In this document: piece by piece, positions 34,549-45,016 of the stretch | Numbering within the stretch: the stretch's first letter is position 1 | Layout: every line of letters begins with the position of its first letter | Assembly (NCBI GenBank): GCA_009809945.1 | Contig: WTPW01000412.1 | Location: 89,686 to 153,685 of the forward strand | Source: Gigaspora margarita | Taxonomy: Eukaryota; Glomeromycota; Glomeromycetes; Diversisporales; Gigasporaceae | Direction of reading: 5' to 3' | Length of the DNA: 64,000 bases | Notes under the pieces: generated by a model | The model's input: the letters and a program-made list of their open reading frames with translations, nothing else | Database searches by the model: none | What the model was told of the DNA's origin: nothing | Made by a program: the position numbers and the translations under genes

Positions 34549-36675
34549 ATGAAGTCATCAGAACAACAAATGATAACTGACAAAGAAATTTCCACGCTCT
34601 TAGAAAAGGACGGAGAAAATCCTTCCACGTTCACAAAAGCAGTCCAGGTCCTAAACCCATATATAGAAATGAAGATCCCTTATAGTACAGCCCAGCACCA
34701 GGACCCGACTCCTGAAATATCAAATGAGGCACCGATACCAGATATGGAAATAAACATGCAATTAGATAGAGATAGTTCGGAAGAACAGGCAGAAGGGTCA
34801 GCAGATAGTGAAACGCAGAACAAAGAAGGATGGGAAAAGTCAGAAGAAGGTGTCGGAGAACCCACACAGGCCGAGAAGTACGAAAAAAGCAAAGCCACAC
34901 AAAATGAAGAAATGCAGGTAGATGAAGAATTAAACTCTNAACCNGNCAACGAGATACAGGNAGAANACAGAAAGGAGAAGGGAAGACTATATAGCCAAGT
35001 AGTNGGAGATTTGGAGGAACCAGTAAGCAGAAGAAGGATAAGAGGAGAAGTAGATATGAGCTGGGCAGATGAAGTATCTAGAAATTTAGAGAAAATGAAA
35101 AAGGCAAACTTCGACGAATCGGAGTGGCACTACGCTGAAGTAATTGAGGCCTTCAAAGATGAAGTAAAAATGAGGAAGTTTATCACACACAAACTAGAAA
35201 CAAAACCTGCAGACCATACAATACCAGTAGCAATAGCACTTAAATTTAAACACAGTGATAGGAATTTCTTTCGCATGTTCACAAGGAATAACCTGATAAT
35301 GCCGGCACACCAGAAAGAGTATGAAGCCATACTAGAATCTGCAATGGAGAATTACAAAGGGAAGAATAGTGTGACCTACACGAATAGAGAAATAAGAAAC
35401 CAAATCAACCTAAAAGTTAGACAAAAACTGGCGATTCAATGGTTAACTAGCCAAAAAATNAGAAAAANCCNGAAAGAAATCGCCAAAGACATAAATTACT
35501 GTATGGACTTCATGAAAATAGCAGATGGAATCAAAGGAGAAAAAGTGTGGGAGATAGTGAACGAAGCAATTGAAGATACACTTGAGAAGTTGCCAGAAAC
35601 ACCGAACAAGATACCAGAAGAAGTCAGAAGTATCTTCCCTTTTGAACTACCGCTAAGAAATAGAGGTAATCTACGAGCGACACTGGCCGCCCTGAGGAAA
35701 ATTTACAAATTTGAAAGACTACCGGAGNAGTACCTAGTTNAGTTAGAACCACTNCNACTNAACCNGAGAGAATTAAATAAAGAAACAAGAAAATATTTCC
35801 TGATATCAGACAGAAGAGACCTCCAGAACCTTTTATGGTACAAGAAGGAATTGGCGAACCACTATAGATGGGAGGGAAAGTTACCAGAAAGCTTCTTTAA
35901 ACTGCCAGAAAAGAAAAAACCATTACCGCTCACACCACAAGAGCTTTCACATAAATACAGAGGGATGTTNCCCATANACATGTCAANAACTAAATTATCC
36001 ATAAAAGACTTAAGCTTGAAACTCAAAGAAGACTACTACTTCAAGATGATTCCAAATGACTATTTCTTTCAAAAGCCTAGGCTACCAATGGAGACAAGCA
36101 GAATAAACACAAGAACGAGATTTTCATATCCGATAAAAAACAAAGAAGAAGCACAGAAATTCATGGAAGAAATCAAGAAGAAATACAGCTTTAATGTACC
36201 GCTACCGCCAGAAATTATGATAGTTAACCCAATGGACAAACCAGATCTCCCATGGGACCATAGAAACATAGAAGATTTTAGCTTAACAATACCAATTACC
36301 ACGAAGAAATCACTAGTCGAAACAGCAAGGATGTTAAGGGAAAAGTACTATTTCTGAAGAATTTCCGAAACATGGATTGAAATAAGAGAGAAAAATAAAG
36401 AGGCATTGATGGAGGAGGAAACGGAACAGGAAGACGAAGTAAAACTGGAATTGCCAACATCCCTTGAAGAGGTTAAGAACCACCTGGAGAAACTAGAAGT
36501 CTATGGAGAAATAGTGGAACTCCCAATCACAGATCAGAGAAAGATAAAAGACTCAATTGCACAATTGCATAAGATTTTTACCTTCACGAAAGCACCAGAC
36601 TTCTTATTTAACCTACCACCCCCACCGGAGGCGACATGGAACGACATCCCCGAGAAACTAATAATGTACCAATGA
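34549..36675 (+). pseudogene. LINE ORF1, one internal stop
   Basis: The frame is open from about 34399; the first in-frame ATG is 34549. The first 150 residues are acidic and Glu/Ser/Gln-rich, then basic SRRRIRGEVDMSWADEV and a folded segment to about residue 320. From there the protein is a series of about six to seven degenerate repeats of 50-60 residues, each with a helix of the type DLQNLL..KKELANHYRW or KSLVETARMLREKYYF followed by LP.....LP (for instance KLPESFFKLPEKKK, LPLPPEIMI, FLFNLPPPPE). A TGA at 36355-36357 is the only stop; the same frame continues to 36675. ORF1 proteins of LINEs bind the element RNA; no RRM or CCHC knuckle is recognisable here. Several Ns at 34939-35003 and 35460-35764. 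Confidence 0.8.
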
Positions 36676-39600
36676 GCGAAGAAACTAATAATAAAACACT
36701 TACAAAAAAAGAAAAACAGGCTGGACTTTTAGAAAATATTAGATTAGTCACACATAATGTACAAAGGTTGAATGAGGCACTAAAATACAGAAATTGGATG
36801 GAAAGGTGTTACAAAGAGAATGTTTATATCATTGCAATGTCAGAAACAAAAATAGCAGAGTCAAGTAATCATAAGTTCTTCCTAGCAAACCCATATTATG
36901 AAGTGTATACAGCAAATAGTAACGAAGAGTCAGCAAACAAACAAGAATCCAGCATGGGAGTGGTGGTAGCAGTAGTTAAAACATTACAACCGTACATAAA
37001 TAATATAGTTAAAATAGCGGGAACTGCAATAGCGGTAGACCTATTTTTTCCAGGGAACTAGCGAATTAGAGTGATATCGATATACTTAACTACAACTAAT
37101 AAGAAGTTAAATGAGGAAACACAGAATAAAGTGGCTGATTAGATAAGACAAGCGATAACAAGACAATTCAAAGTAATAGTCATGGGAGACTTCAACTCAG
37201 ACAGGAATAGGGAGAAAAAATTAATACCGCTATTTAAAGCACTAGATCAGTTGGGATTGTTAAGCATGCTAAACTATTTTGATATATCAGAAGCAACATG
37301 GAAAAGAAGAGATATGGAAAGTCAAATAGATGACATATACATTTCAAATGATATGACACCGAGTGTATCTAAACCCATATTAGAAAGTGCAGACAGAGTA
37401 ACAAATAGTGACTACAAAATAATTACGATAGAATGGCAACCTTTAAGAGACATTAAGCAGTACAGGACGAAAAAAAGGAAGAGAGCGATATACTTGTATA
37501 AGGAGATGACAGAAGAGAGATGGAAGGAATATAGAAAAGAGATTGAGCAGAAACTAGATGAGGAAGGAAATTTAGAAAACGTAGAGATAGAAAACGAACC
37601 AAGCCTGAATAAAAAATGGAACAAATTGGAGAATACAATAAAGACCGCAGCAAACAGAATCATACCGAAAGTGAAGGTAGCCCCCAAAACCTTCTACGCT
37701 TTCTCAAGAAAAGCAACCAAACTTCACACAGCTCTAAGAAGAATTAACGCCATAATAAGAGAAGTGCAAAACACAAAAAAAGAGCAGTACCCAGAAGCAG
37801 AAATAAATGAGAAAATAGAAGAAATTGGAAAACTAAGTCAGATAGAAATAGAGACGAGGATCAGTGAAAGCGACACAGAAAAAGAAAGGGAGCAAAAGAT
37901 AGACGATCTAAAGGCACATCAAAAAACAATCTACAAAGCAAGGAAACTAGAGAATAACACAGCAAACAAGCAAAGAATAGAGAAAAACATACAAAAAAGA
38001 TTCAATAACTTCAAGGGTAACATGAAAAAGATGATAGATAGCATATTGTGCAGGCACCGGGTACCAGTCATATTCGACAAAATAACACACGATACTTATA
38101 ATACTACGGAACTGAGAGAAATAAAAAAAGAAGTAAAAGAACACTTTAAAAGATGGACCAAACACAACCCAAAAAATGAGGAAGCTTGGGCAGGCTGGGA
38201 AGAAGAATACGCTCCGAAAAGAGAGATAGAGAGTAGTTGGTACGAAGGATTAGAGGCCGAAATAAGTATAGAAGAACTGGAGGTGATAATAGAAGAAGCA
38301 CCTAAGGGTAAAGCAATAGGACCAAGTGAAGTCTCTAATGAAATGATAAAGAAACTGGGAAAAAAGGCAAGGATGCTGATGCTTAGAATAATGAACGCAT
38401 GACTGAAACTCCAAATGGTACCAAAAAACTAGAAAAAGGGAAACATATACCCCATAGCAAAGACGGAAAAGTACTCTGGAGAGCTAGACAAAACGCGGCC
38501 CATAACGCTGCTAGAACACGCGAAGAAAATACTCACAAAGCTAATAACCAGAAGACTAAGTGACTAACTAAGCAGACACGAAATCCTGAATGAAAACAAT
38601 CACGTAGCACTACCAAATACCTCGACGGAAGTGCCTATAGCAACGATTATGCACATAATTGAAGACGCGGAAGTCAATCGAAAAGAAATGTGGTTACTAA
38701 GCCAAGACATATCCAAGGCATACGACTCAATGAACATGCAATTATTGAGAAAAGCGTTAAACAGAATCAAGATACCCAAAAAAATAACGAATCTAATCAT
38801 AAACATATTAACAGATAGAGAAAATGCAGTTATTACTAACCTAGATTTATACAGGGTCGAAGATGGTATAGATCAAGGAGAACCAATGGCACCATTATTA
38901 TGGAGAATATACTACGACCCGCTAATAGACACAATATATAGAAAAATAGAAGGATATAAAATGGAAGTAAGATTTGAAGAGGACGGGAATGAAAAATGGA
39001 AGAAGACCTGTAAGCCGGCAGTAGCGTACATGGACGATACAGTGTGGATAGCGAAGTCAGAAAACGAGATGAACCAAATTTTAGAAGTGGCAACAAACTT
39101 CTATGAAATGTCCAACATTAAAGTCAATCCGAATAAGTCGACTCTAGTAACAAGAAACACTAAAAAAGACAAGAACTATATAAACTACAAAGAAACTGAA
39201 ATAGAAGCAATTAGCAACAAGGAAACATGTAGAATTCTAGAGTGCTGGTTCTCCGGAGGACCAAGCAACAAATATGTGATCAAGAAGATACAAGAGGAAG
39301 TGGAAGGTGCGATAAAAAGATTAAGAAGAGCCAAGATTACCGAGAAACAAACAGTGTATATCGTAAACATGGTTATATTAGCAAGAATAGCATACAGGGT
39401 GCAAAATATGATGATACCATTGGCTGTAGCAGACAAGATAACAAGACAGTATATGACAGTGGTAAAGAACAAAGCGGGGCTTGCGATATCAGTGCCAAAT
39501 TCAACAATAAACCACTACATGATCTACGGGCTAAAAACGGTGCAAGAAAAACAAGCACTACAACAAATGGCAACAATGTTCAGACAACTAAACCACAAAG

Positions 39601-40560
39601 GCTTTCAAAAGTCAACCTTACTGATCAGGCTACAACAAGTGCAAAACTCTGCGAATACAAATAAATCAGTATTAGAACACAAGGACTATGTCCTAGAAAG
39701 TAAAGAAGACAGAACAACAACTGCGAAAATGCTAAGGCATTGGGGTGAGATGAACTGTGAAATCATAACGAATGAAGAAAGCAAGTGGCCGAAGTGTTTG
39801 AAGGAGGAGGGAAGTTCAATCAACATCATAATAAGAAACATGAAAGGCAAAGGGAAGATAAAACAGAGGTGCAATAAAATGAAACTTAAGTACATAGAAC
39901 AATGCCAAACAGCAGATTGTAGAGAAACACTAGAGTGGAAATACTTAACCCAAACAACAATGCAAAGCATAAGAGGCAAGAACCAGGCTGGTATGAACCA
40001 TTAAAAAAAGAGATAGAAAACAAATGCTCGGAACAAGACAGTAAGAAAAATCCATGGACTAGTAAGGAGAGGTCAACAAAAGATAGCTGGATAGTAGAAA
40101 AGGAGCAGACGGGCAATTTTATTAGAAAAATATCATCAATCAAAGGCAATGAAGCGGCGATAAACCACTGGATAGAAAACAGAAGCACAAGAAAATTAAG
40201 ACCATGCAAAGGATGCCACCGTAACGATCCCAAATTAGAAAAAGTCAAGTGCACCAAAAGAGTGAAATTGAATAGATTAAAGAAAATAATGGTAGATTGT
40301 AAAGGCACACTGAAGATACACAGGCAAGACCTAATAAGCCTACAAAGAGACAACACGGTAGAAGCAAAAGAAAAAATGAGAGAAGCAATAATAAACACTG
40401 GAGTGAAGTTAATGAGAGAAGAAGAAGCAAACAAATGCCTAACAAAGTTAGAAGATAGGATATGGAAAGAAAAGAAGCCAGTAATAAAAATAAAAATAAA
40501 TAGATACATAGAGCAAAACGAACAGAAAACAAGTATAGTATGTCAGACAGAACAATCAAA
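36672..40560 (+). pseudogene. LINE ORF2: endonuclease and reverse transcriptase, broken
   Basis: Starts at the ATG at 36672-36674, overlapping the ORF1 stop as ATGA. Endonuclease: VTHNVQRLN, MSETKI, VIVMGDFNSD, QIDDIYIS, TNSDYKIITIEW. Then a Lys/Glu-rich linker (37450-38200) and the reverse transcriptase: RPITLLEHAKKILTKLI, SQDISKAYDSM, GIDQGEPMAPLLWRIYYDPL, AYMDDTVWIA (catalytic YMDD, about 39027-39040) and a thumb region. In-frame stops at 37059 (TAG), 37140 (TAG), 38400 (TGA), 38430 (TAG, at a conserved Trp position in VPKN-W-KKGN) and 38565 (TAA); a frameshift near 39985-40000, then open to 40560 with a Cys/His patch LRPCKGCHRND. Known role: target-primed reverse transcription in the nucleus. 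Not functional as it stands. Confidence 0.9.
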
Positions 40561-42363
40561 ATAACATGGCAAGTAGAAGTAGAAGAATGGCAAACAGGAG
40601 AGAGAAATTTTATAACAGCGCTAACACAAATAGCCGCATTAGTCAAAAAGAAAACAAAAATAAGCGTGATAATTGAGAAAAAAGAAAATTGGGTAAGAAA
40701 AGCTGAAGAAGTGAACAAGAAAGAACAACATAAAATAAGGNNNNNNNNNNNNNNNNNNNNNNNNNNNNNNNNNNNNNNNNNNNNNNNNNNNNNNNNNNNN
40801 NNNNNNNNNNNNNNNNNNNNNNNNNNNNNNNNNNNNNNNNNNNNNNNNNNNNNNNNNNNNNNNNNNNNNNNNNNNNNNNNNNNNNNNNNNNNNNNNNNNN
40901 NNNNNNNNNNNNNNNNNNNNNNNNNNNNNNNNNNNNNNNNNNNNNNNNNNNNNNNNNNNNNNNNNNNNNNNNNNNNNNNNNNNNNNNNNNNNNNNNNNNN
41001 NNNNNNNNNNNNNNNNNNNNNNNNNNNNNNNNNNNNNNNNNNNNNNNNNNNNNNNNNNNNNNNNNNNNNNNNNNNNNNNNNNNNNNNNNNNNNNNNNNNN
41101 NNNNNNNNNNNNNNNNNNNNNNNNNNNNNNNNNNNNNNNNNNNNNNNNNNNNNNNNNNNNNNNNNNNNNNNNNNNNNNNNNNNNNNNNNNNNNNNNNNNN
41201 NNNNNNNNNNNNNNNNNNNNNNNNNNNNNNNNNNNNNNNNNNNNNNNNNNNNNNNNNNNNNNNNNNNNNNNNNNNNNNNNNNNNNNNNNNNNNNNNNNNN
41301 NNNNNNNNNNNNNNNNNNNNNNNNNNNNNNNNNNNNNNNNNNNNNNNNNNNNNNNNNNNNNNNNNNNNNNNNNNNNNNNNNNNNNNNNNNNNNNNNNNNN
41401 NNNNNNNNNNNNNNNNNNNNNNNNNNNNNNNNNNNNNNNNNNNNNNNNNNNNNNNNNNNNNNNNNNNNNNNNNNNNNNNNNNNNNNNNNNNNNNNNNNNN
41501 NNNNNNNNNNNNNNNNNNNNNNNNNNNNNNNNNNNNNNNNNNNNNNNNNNNNNNNNNNNNNNNNNNNNNNNNNNNNNNNNNNNNNNNNNNNNNNNNNNNN
41601 NNNNNNNNNNNNNAGGACGCAGGTTTGGGAACAAAGAAGAGGAGAAATAGATTGGGAAACATTTTTCGAGTATATAAACTACAAATGCGAACCCAACAAG
41701 AGAGAAACAAGCCCAAAAAACTCTAAGCTGAAAGCTTTCAAAATAAAAATGATGTTGGAAGAACTACCAACAAACGAGGTGAAATACAACCGAAACAAGA
41801 AAGGAGAAATCAGATCGGAATGTCCTAGGGAATGCGAACAGAGCGAAAGTAACTACCACCTAGTAATATGTGCAAAGAACCTGACAAGTATAAGAAAAGT
41901 GGTGAAAGAGGCGATAAGCAAAGTGTTAGAGAAAAACGGAATTACGTCTGAGGTAATAGTATTTAATATACAAAAAACAATCACTAACGCATTAGGTACA
42001 ACAAATATAGAGAAAGGAATAACAAGATTAACACACGGAATGATCGATCGAAAAGAAGTAAAAGAAATAAACAAATTAATAACGAACAAAAAAGAAAAGA
42101 AAAGTCTAACGGTACAAGTACTACACAAAGTGGCCAAAGAAATCTACACAAAAATATGGTTAAAAAGAAATCAAGAAGCGGCATCAAAGAAGAAAACGAG
42201 AAGAACAACAGAACAAAAATTTAAAACGGTAGCCGGAGAAATTGAAAAGGAGCATTGCAAATCTACGACAGAAAGAAACACAATATTAAAAACAGAAAGA
42301 TGGGCAAAAATGTTCATTAAATATAACACATCACCAATATATATCAATAGTTTGAGANACTAA
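40540..42363 (+). pseudogene. LINE ORF2 C-terminal part across an assembly gap
   Basis: Continues ORF2 in a third frame, overlapping the preceding frame by about 20 bp. Residues before the gap (ERNFITALTQIAALVKKKTK, then ISVIIEKKENWVRKAEEV) have the helix-strand pattern of an RNase H core, but without the first catalytic Asp visible, so RNase H is a guess. The gap 40741-41613 is N. After it: a Trp/Lys-rich segment, then a CCHC motif ECPRECEQSESNYHLVIC (C-x3-C-x7-H-x3-C, about 41818-41873), as often found near the C-terminus of LINE ORF2, and a basic tail to the stop at 42361-42363. Whether the overlap marks a frameshift or a separate ORF cannot be settled. Confidence 0.65.
40741..41613. other. 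Assembly gap, 873 Ns
   Basis: Uninterrupted N within the LINE. Any reading frame drawn across it has unknown content. Confidence 1.
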
Positions 42364-42506
42364 GCGGGACTTTGACCCTACTTAGCAAGTATGGGTCATG
42401 GGTAAAGTAGCCCAAGTCTCAGTTTTAGGTAGAATTTATGTAAACACATTAAATTAATATAATTATATAAAGGATTTAATAAAAACTGAGGCAAGACCTT
42501 GCTTTG
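42364..42506 (+). other. LINE 3' untranslated region
   Basis: Contains gaccctacttagcaagtatg-ggtcatgggtaaagtag, able to form a small stem, and the end TTAATAAAAACTGAGGCAAG(ACCTTGCTTTG) before the A-run. The AATAAAAnCT...GGCnAG...CTTTG pattern recalls the SINE tails at 24950, 31196 and 48763. Confidence 0.6.
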
Positions 42507-42877
42507 AAAAAAAAAAAAAGTAAACTTGTTCAGTATCAAAAAATACATATATTTATATTCAGATTCAAACTAGTTTGCAAATGTCAAACAAAATTCAGAC
42601 TAAACTAAAATTTGGCTAAAAGTTTAAATAAGTTTAGTCCAAAATTCGAACTAGGACCTAAACTTACCCAAAGAATGGTCTGGTCTGGGTCTATAGGAGC
42701 ACTAGACTTGCTAGCATTCTCTCATTAAGAGAATCATTTTGGTAGTTAAATCATCTAATTTGGTCCAGTAGATCAAAAGTTATTTACTATTAAATATTAT
42801 ATCTAACTTTTTATAATCGTAAAATCTGATTGGCTAATTGGGGGTATCAGGTGTGGGTGGGTGGGATAGGCTCATAG

Positions 42878-43500
42878 CAGGGACCTGTAAAAATTTTGAA
42901 AACATTAGATCGCAATTAATTGCAATTTTTATTGGGTATCGCATTATAAACTAATTTTTACTTTTTTTTATGCATGCGAAGTTATATAAAGAATCTGATT
43001 GGTTAGCTATTTTAATCCACCAATCATATTTCATATTTGCTTGTGCAACTTTACGCGAAAGAGTAGTGATTATTTTTTAAGTTAGCAAAATTTCAAATAC
43101 AGAATATTCTAAGTACATTTTAAAAAAATAGAATATTGTATATTCATAATAAACTAGCATGGTAAGTTTTTAAAACTTTTTATGTAATGGACATGTATAT
43201 AATGGAATAGGCGTATAACAGAATTTAAATATAAAAATTTATTATAAATCTGGCATATACATATATTAATAAAAAGTTATATAACAAAATTTTAAAGTTT
43301 TTTCTGGTTTTTTTTTGCTACGACATGGTCATATAATAGAATGTATCTGCAACAACATGCACAAGTGATGATTATAGACATGTTTATTAAACAAAAATAA
43401 CTGTATTTTAATCAAAATATTGATATCGCAATAAAAAACATTTTTTGCTATTACCCAAAACATTTTTCCTGTTACTCAAAACAATTTTTACAGGTCCCTG
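42878..43500. mobile_element. hAT-type MITE, CAGGGACC family, copy 1
   Basis: Ends CAGGGACCTGTAAAAATT / AATTTTTACAGGTCCCTG; GCTCATAG at 42870-42877 and 43501-43508, perfect. 623 bp, AT-rich, no transposase. Inserted in the right arm of the Harbinger-like foldback. Confidence 0.92.
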
Positions 43501-43544
43501 GCTCATAGTAAACAAAAATCAGCTAATTTCTGGAAGCTCCCTTA

Positions 43545-43930
43545 TGATATGCCAAATGGCTCATGCTTATAAATTAATTCGTAGCTTAAAGCTGCGAATC
43601 AATTAAACACTACTCATTTTTGGTATATCTTATTAAATTGAATTTTGTTGTGCGCCAAAGCTGCATAGCATTTGCAACCTATAGGGTGTGCTCTTACTCG
43701 CTCATGCCAAGCACGCCCACTAGTCTTGCAACGCTATTGCGCTTTAACTTATGGTTTTGTTGATAACAAATTAATAAAACTAATATAAATAAAAAAATTT
43801 TATTAATATATTTTTTAAAGTAGCAAGTATAAATAATAATTATATTGTTGTATTGTAAAAATAATATAAATTAATGCAAAATAGTATATATATCAAAATT
43901 ATACAGTAAAATAAATAAATATTTTAGTAA
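43545..43930. other. Intergenic, probable hAT end
   Basis: CTATAGGGTGTGCTCTTACT followed by ..CATGCCAAGCACGCCCACTAG (about 43681-43722) resembles the reverse of 63395-63428 (GGCATGCC..CCCTATAGCACACCC). No gene. Confidence 0.45.
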
Positions 43931-44217
43931 ATGAAAACCAAAACTGAAAGAACACATTGTACAATATGCCGCAATAGATATTTGACTTGTGAACCCTCAA
44001 ATGAAAACCCTGATATATGCAAATATTGTTTTAAAAAAAAATTAATTTGTACTAAATACAACCCACAGTACATTGAACAAGAAATTGTAAGATTGAATCA
44101 AGTTGTACATGAAAAAGACAAAGAAATTAAAACATTTAAAAACAATTAGTTGCATATAGATTATTAAAGCAACAAGTTCAACAACTTTTTACAATCATTG
44201 AAATTGATAAGGAATAA
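43931..44217 (+). pseudogene. Small Zn2Cys6-like ORF with coiled coil, frameshifted end
   Basis: 72 codons from the ATG at 43931. CTICRNRYLTC and CKYCFKKKLIC give C-x2-C-x6-C-x9-C-x2-C-x6-C, the spacing of the fungal Zn(II)2Cys6 binuclear cluster, with a Pro-Asp-Ile just before the fourth Cys. It is followed by a coiled coil (YIEQEIVRLNQVVHEKDKEI). The frame closes at 44149, but a one-base shift continues the coiled coil (LVAYRLLKQQVQQLFTIIEI) to a stop at about 44217. Zn2Cys6 proteins are normally DNA-binding regulators with a dimerising coiled coil; at under 100 residues this has no activation region. It runs tail-to-tail toward the Rep relic. It could be a regulator fragment or part of an unknown element. 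Confidence 0.55.
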
Positions 44218-44289
44218 TATTATTTTTATTATAATATAAAAATAAATATACAATAGAAATAAACTAAATAATGTTAAAAAAAATGAAAC

Positions 44290-45010
44290 TATAACTTTCT
44301 AAACATTCATTTTAATCCAGGAAGATTGCTATTATATTTGTTTTTTCTAGCAAATTGTTTATAAAATTTTTCATCTGCAATATCTAATTCCACATCTTCA
44401 GTATAATCAAAATCATCATTTTTGATAATTTGTTTTTTGTTTAAATCTTCTTGATAATTTTGTTGAATTAAAAATTGTTGCTGATCAGTTTCAAATTAAA
44501 TATCTTTATCAATATCAAATTGTTTTTGTTGCCTGAGTTTGAATTAATTTTTATATTTTGGCTTTTTGCCTTTAATTTTGTTCTTTCTTTTTTGTTCTTT
44601 AGTATTTTCAGAATCATCTGTATTATAGCTACTCATTGAACTATATTCAGATTTAGTATCAGAATTTTTAACTTGATTATTTTTAATATCTAGCTTTTGT
44701 TATTTGTTTGTATTTTCTTGAATTTAATATTCATTATCATGTTTCATTTTGAGCTTTCAATTTGAGGATTATATTCATCAAGATTTTCTATATTTTTTGT
44801 CTTTTTTTTATCTTTACTTGATAAAACAATAATTCATTTACCAGGATCAGATTTAGAAATATTAGTTATAATTTGATTGGTAATATTATCAATATTTTCA
44901 ATAGTAGAATATTTGTTTATTTTATTTTTTCAAGACTGCCACCAATAATAATATTCTGTTGCAGTATCTTGAAATATTGTTACCTCAATTCCTAGATCTA
45001 TGGTAACCTT
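44290..45010 (-). other. Degraded lysine/asparagine-rich coding-like stretch
   Basis: Downstream (minus strand) of the Rep relic. Short frames rich in Lys, Asn, Ile and Glu with repeated stops; possibly the 3' part of the same transcript or a second decayed ORF. No family recognised. Confidence 0.35.
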
Positions 45011-45016
45011 TTCTGC

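Larger units (their letters stand above)
34091..42517 (+). mobile_element. LINE retrotransposon, full-length, degraded
   Basis: Target duplication AAGTAAACTTGTTCAGTAT at 34072-34090 and 42518-42536, poly(A) of about 13 bases at the 3' end (42507-42519). Two overlapping ORFs: ORF1, then ORF2 with an AP-type endonuclease, reverse transcriptase and a C-terminal region. Its base composition (A-rich coding strand, more GC) differs from the surrounding AT-rich DNA. AP-endonuclease plus RT plus a putative RNase H suggests the I/Tad-like LINE group; the clade is inferred. An N gap hides 873 bp. Confidence 0.93.
32553..42704. mobile_element. hAT-like element with tandem array, carrying a LINE
   Basis: Ends TAGTGCTTCTAAGTCTGG and CTATAGGAGCACTA; GACTTGCT at 32545-32552 and 42705-42712, perfect. 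Both ends are packed with GGTCTGG / CCAAACTC-like motifs. Without the LINE and a MITE the element is about 1.5 kb and consists mostly of a tandem array. No transposase, so non-autonomous. Confidence 0.9.
32162..43541. mobile_element. Harbinger-like foldback split by an 10.2-kb hAT-like/LINE nest
   Basis: Left end GGGAGCTTCCAGAAATCAGC; right end reversed GGGAGCTTCCAGAAATTAGC; TTA at 32159-32161 and 43542-43544. Left arm 32162-32544 and right arm 42705-43541 share the CTACCAAAATnATCnTCTTAATnAGAGnAT module and the GGTATCAGGTGT / TTGGTGGG block. The same family is at 20402-21350 and 24864-26874. Confidence 0.82.

Noticed and set aside
37059..37142. UAG recoding in the LINE ORF2
   Set aside because: Two close TAG codons are tempting, but the same gene also has TGA and TAA stops and a frameshift; simple decay explains all.
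40639..41716. Long minus-strand frames across 40.6-41.7 kb
   Set aside because: They exist only because the N gap has no stops.
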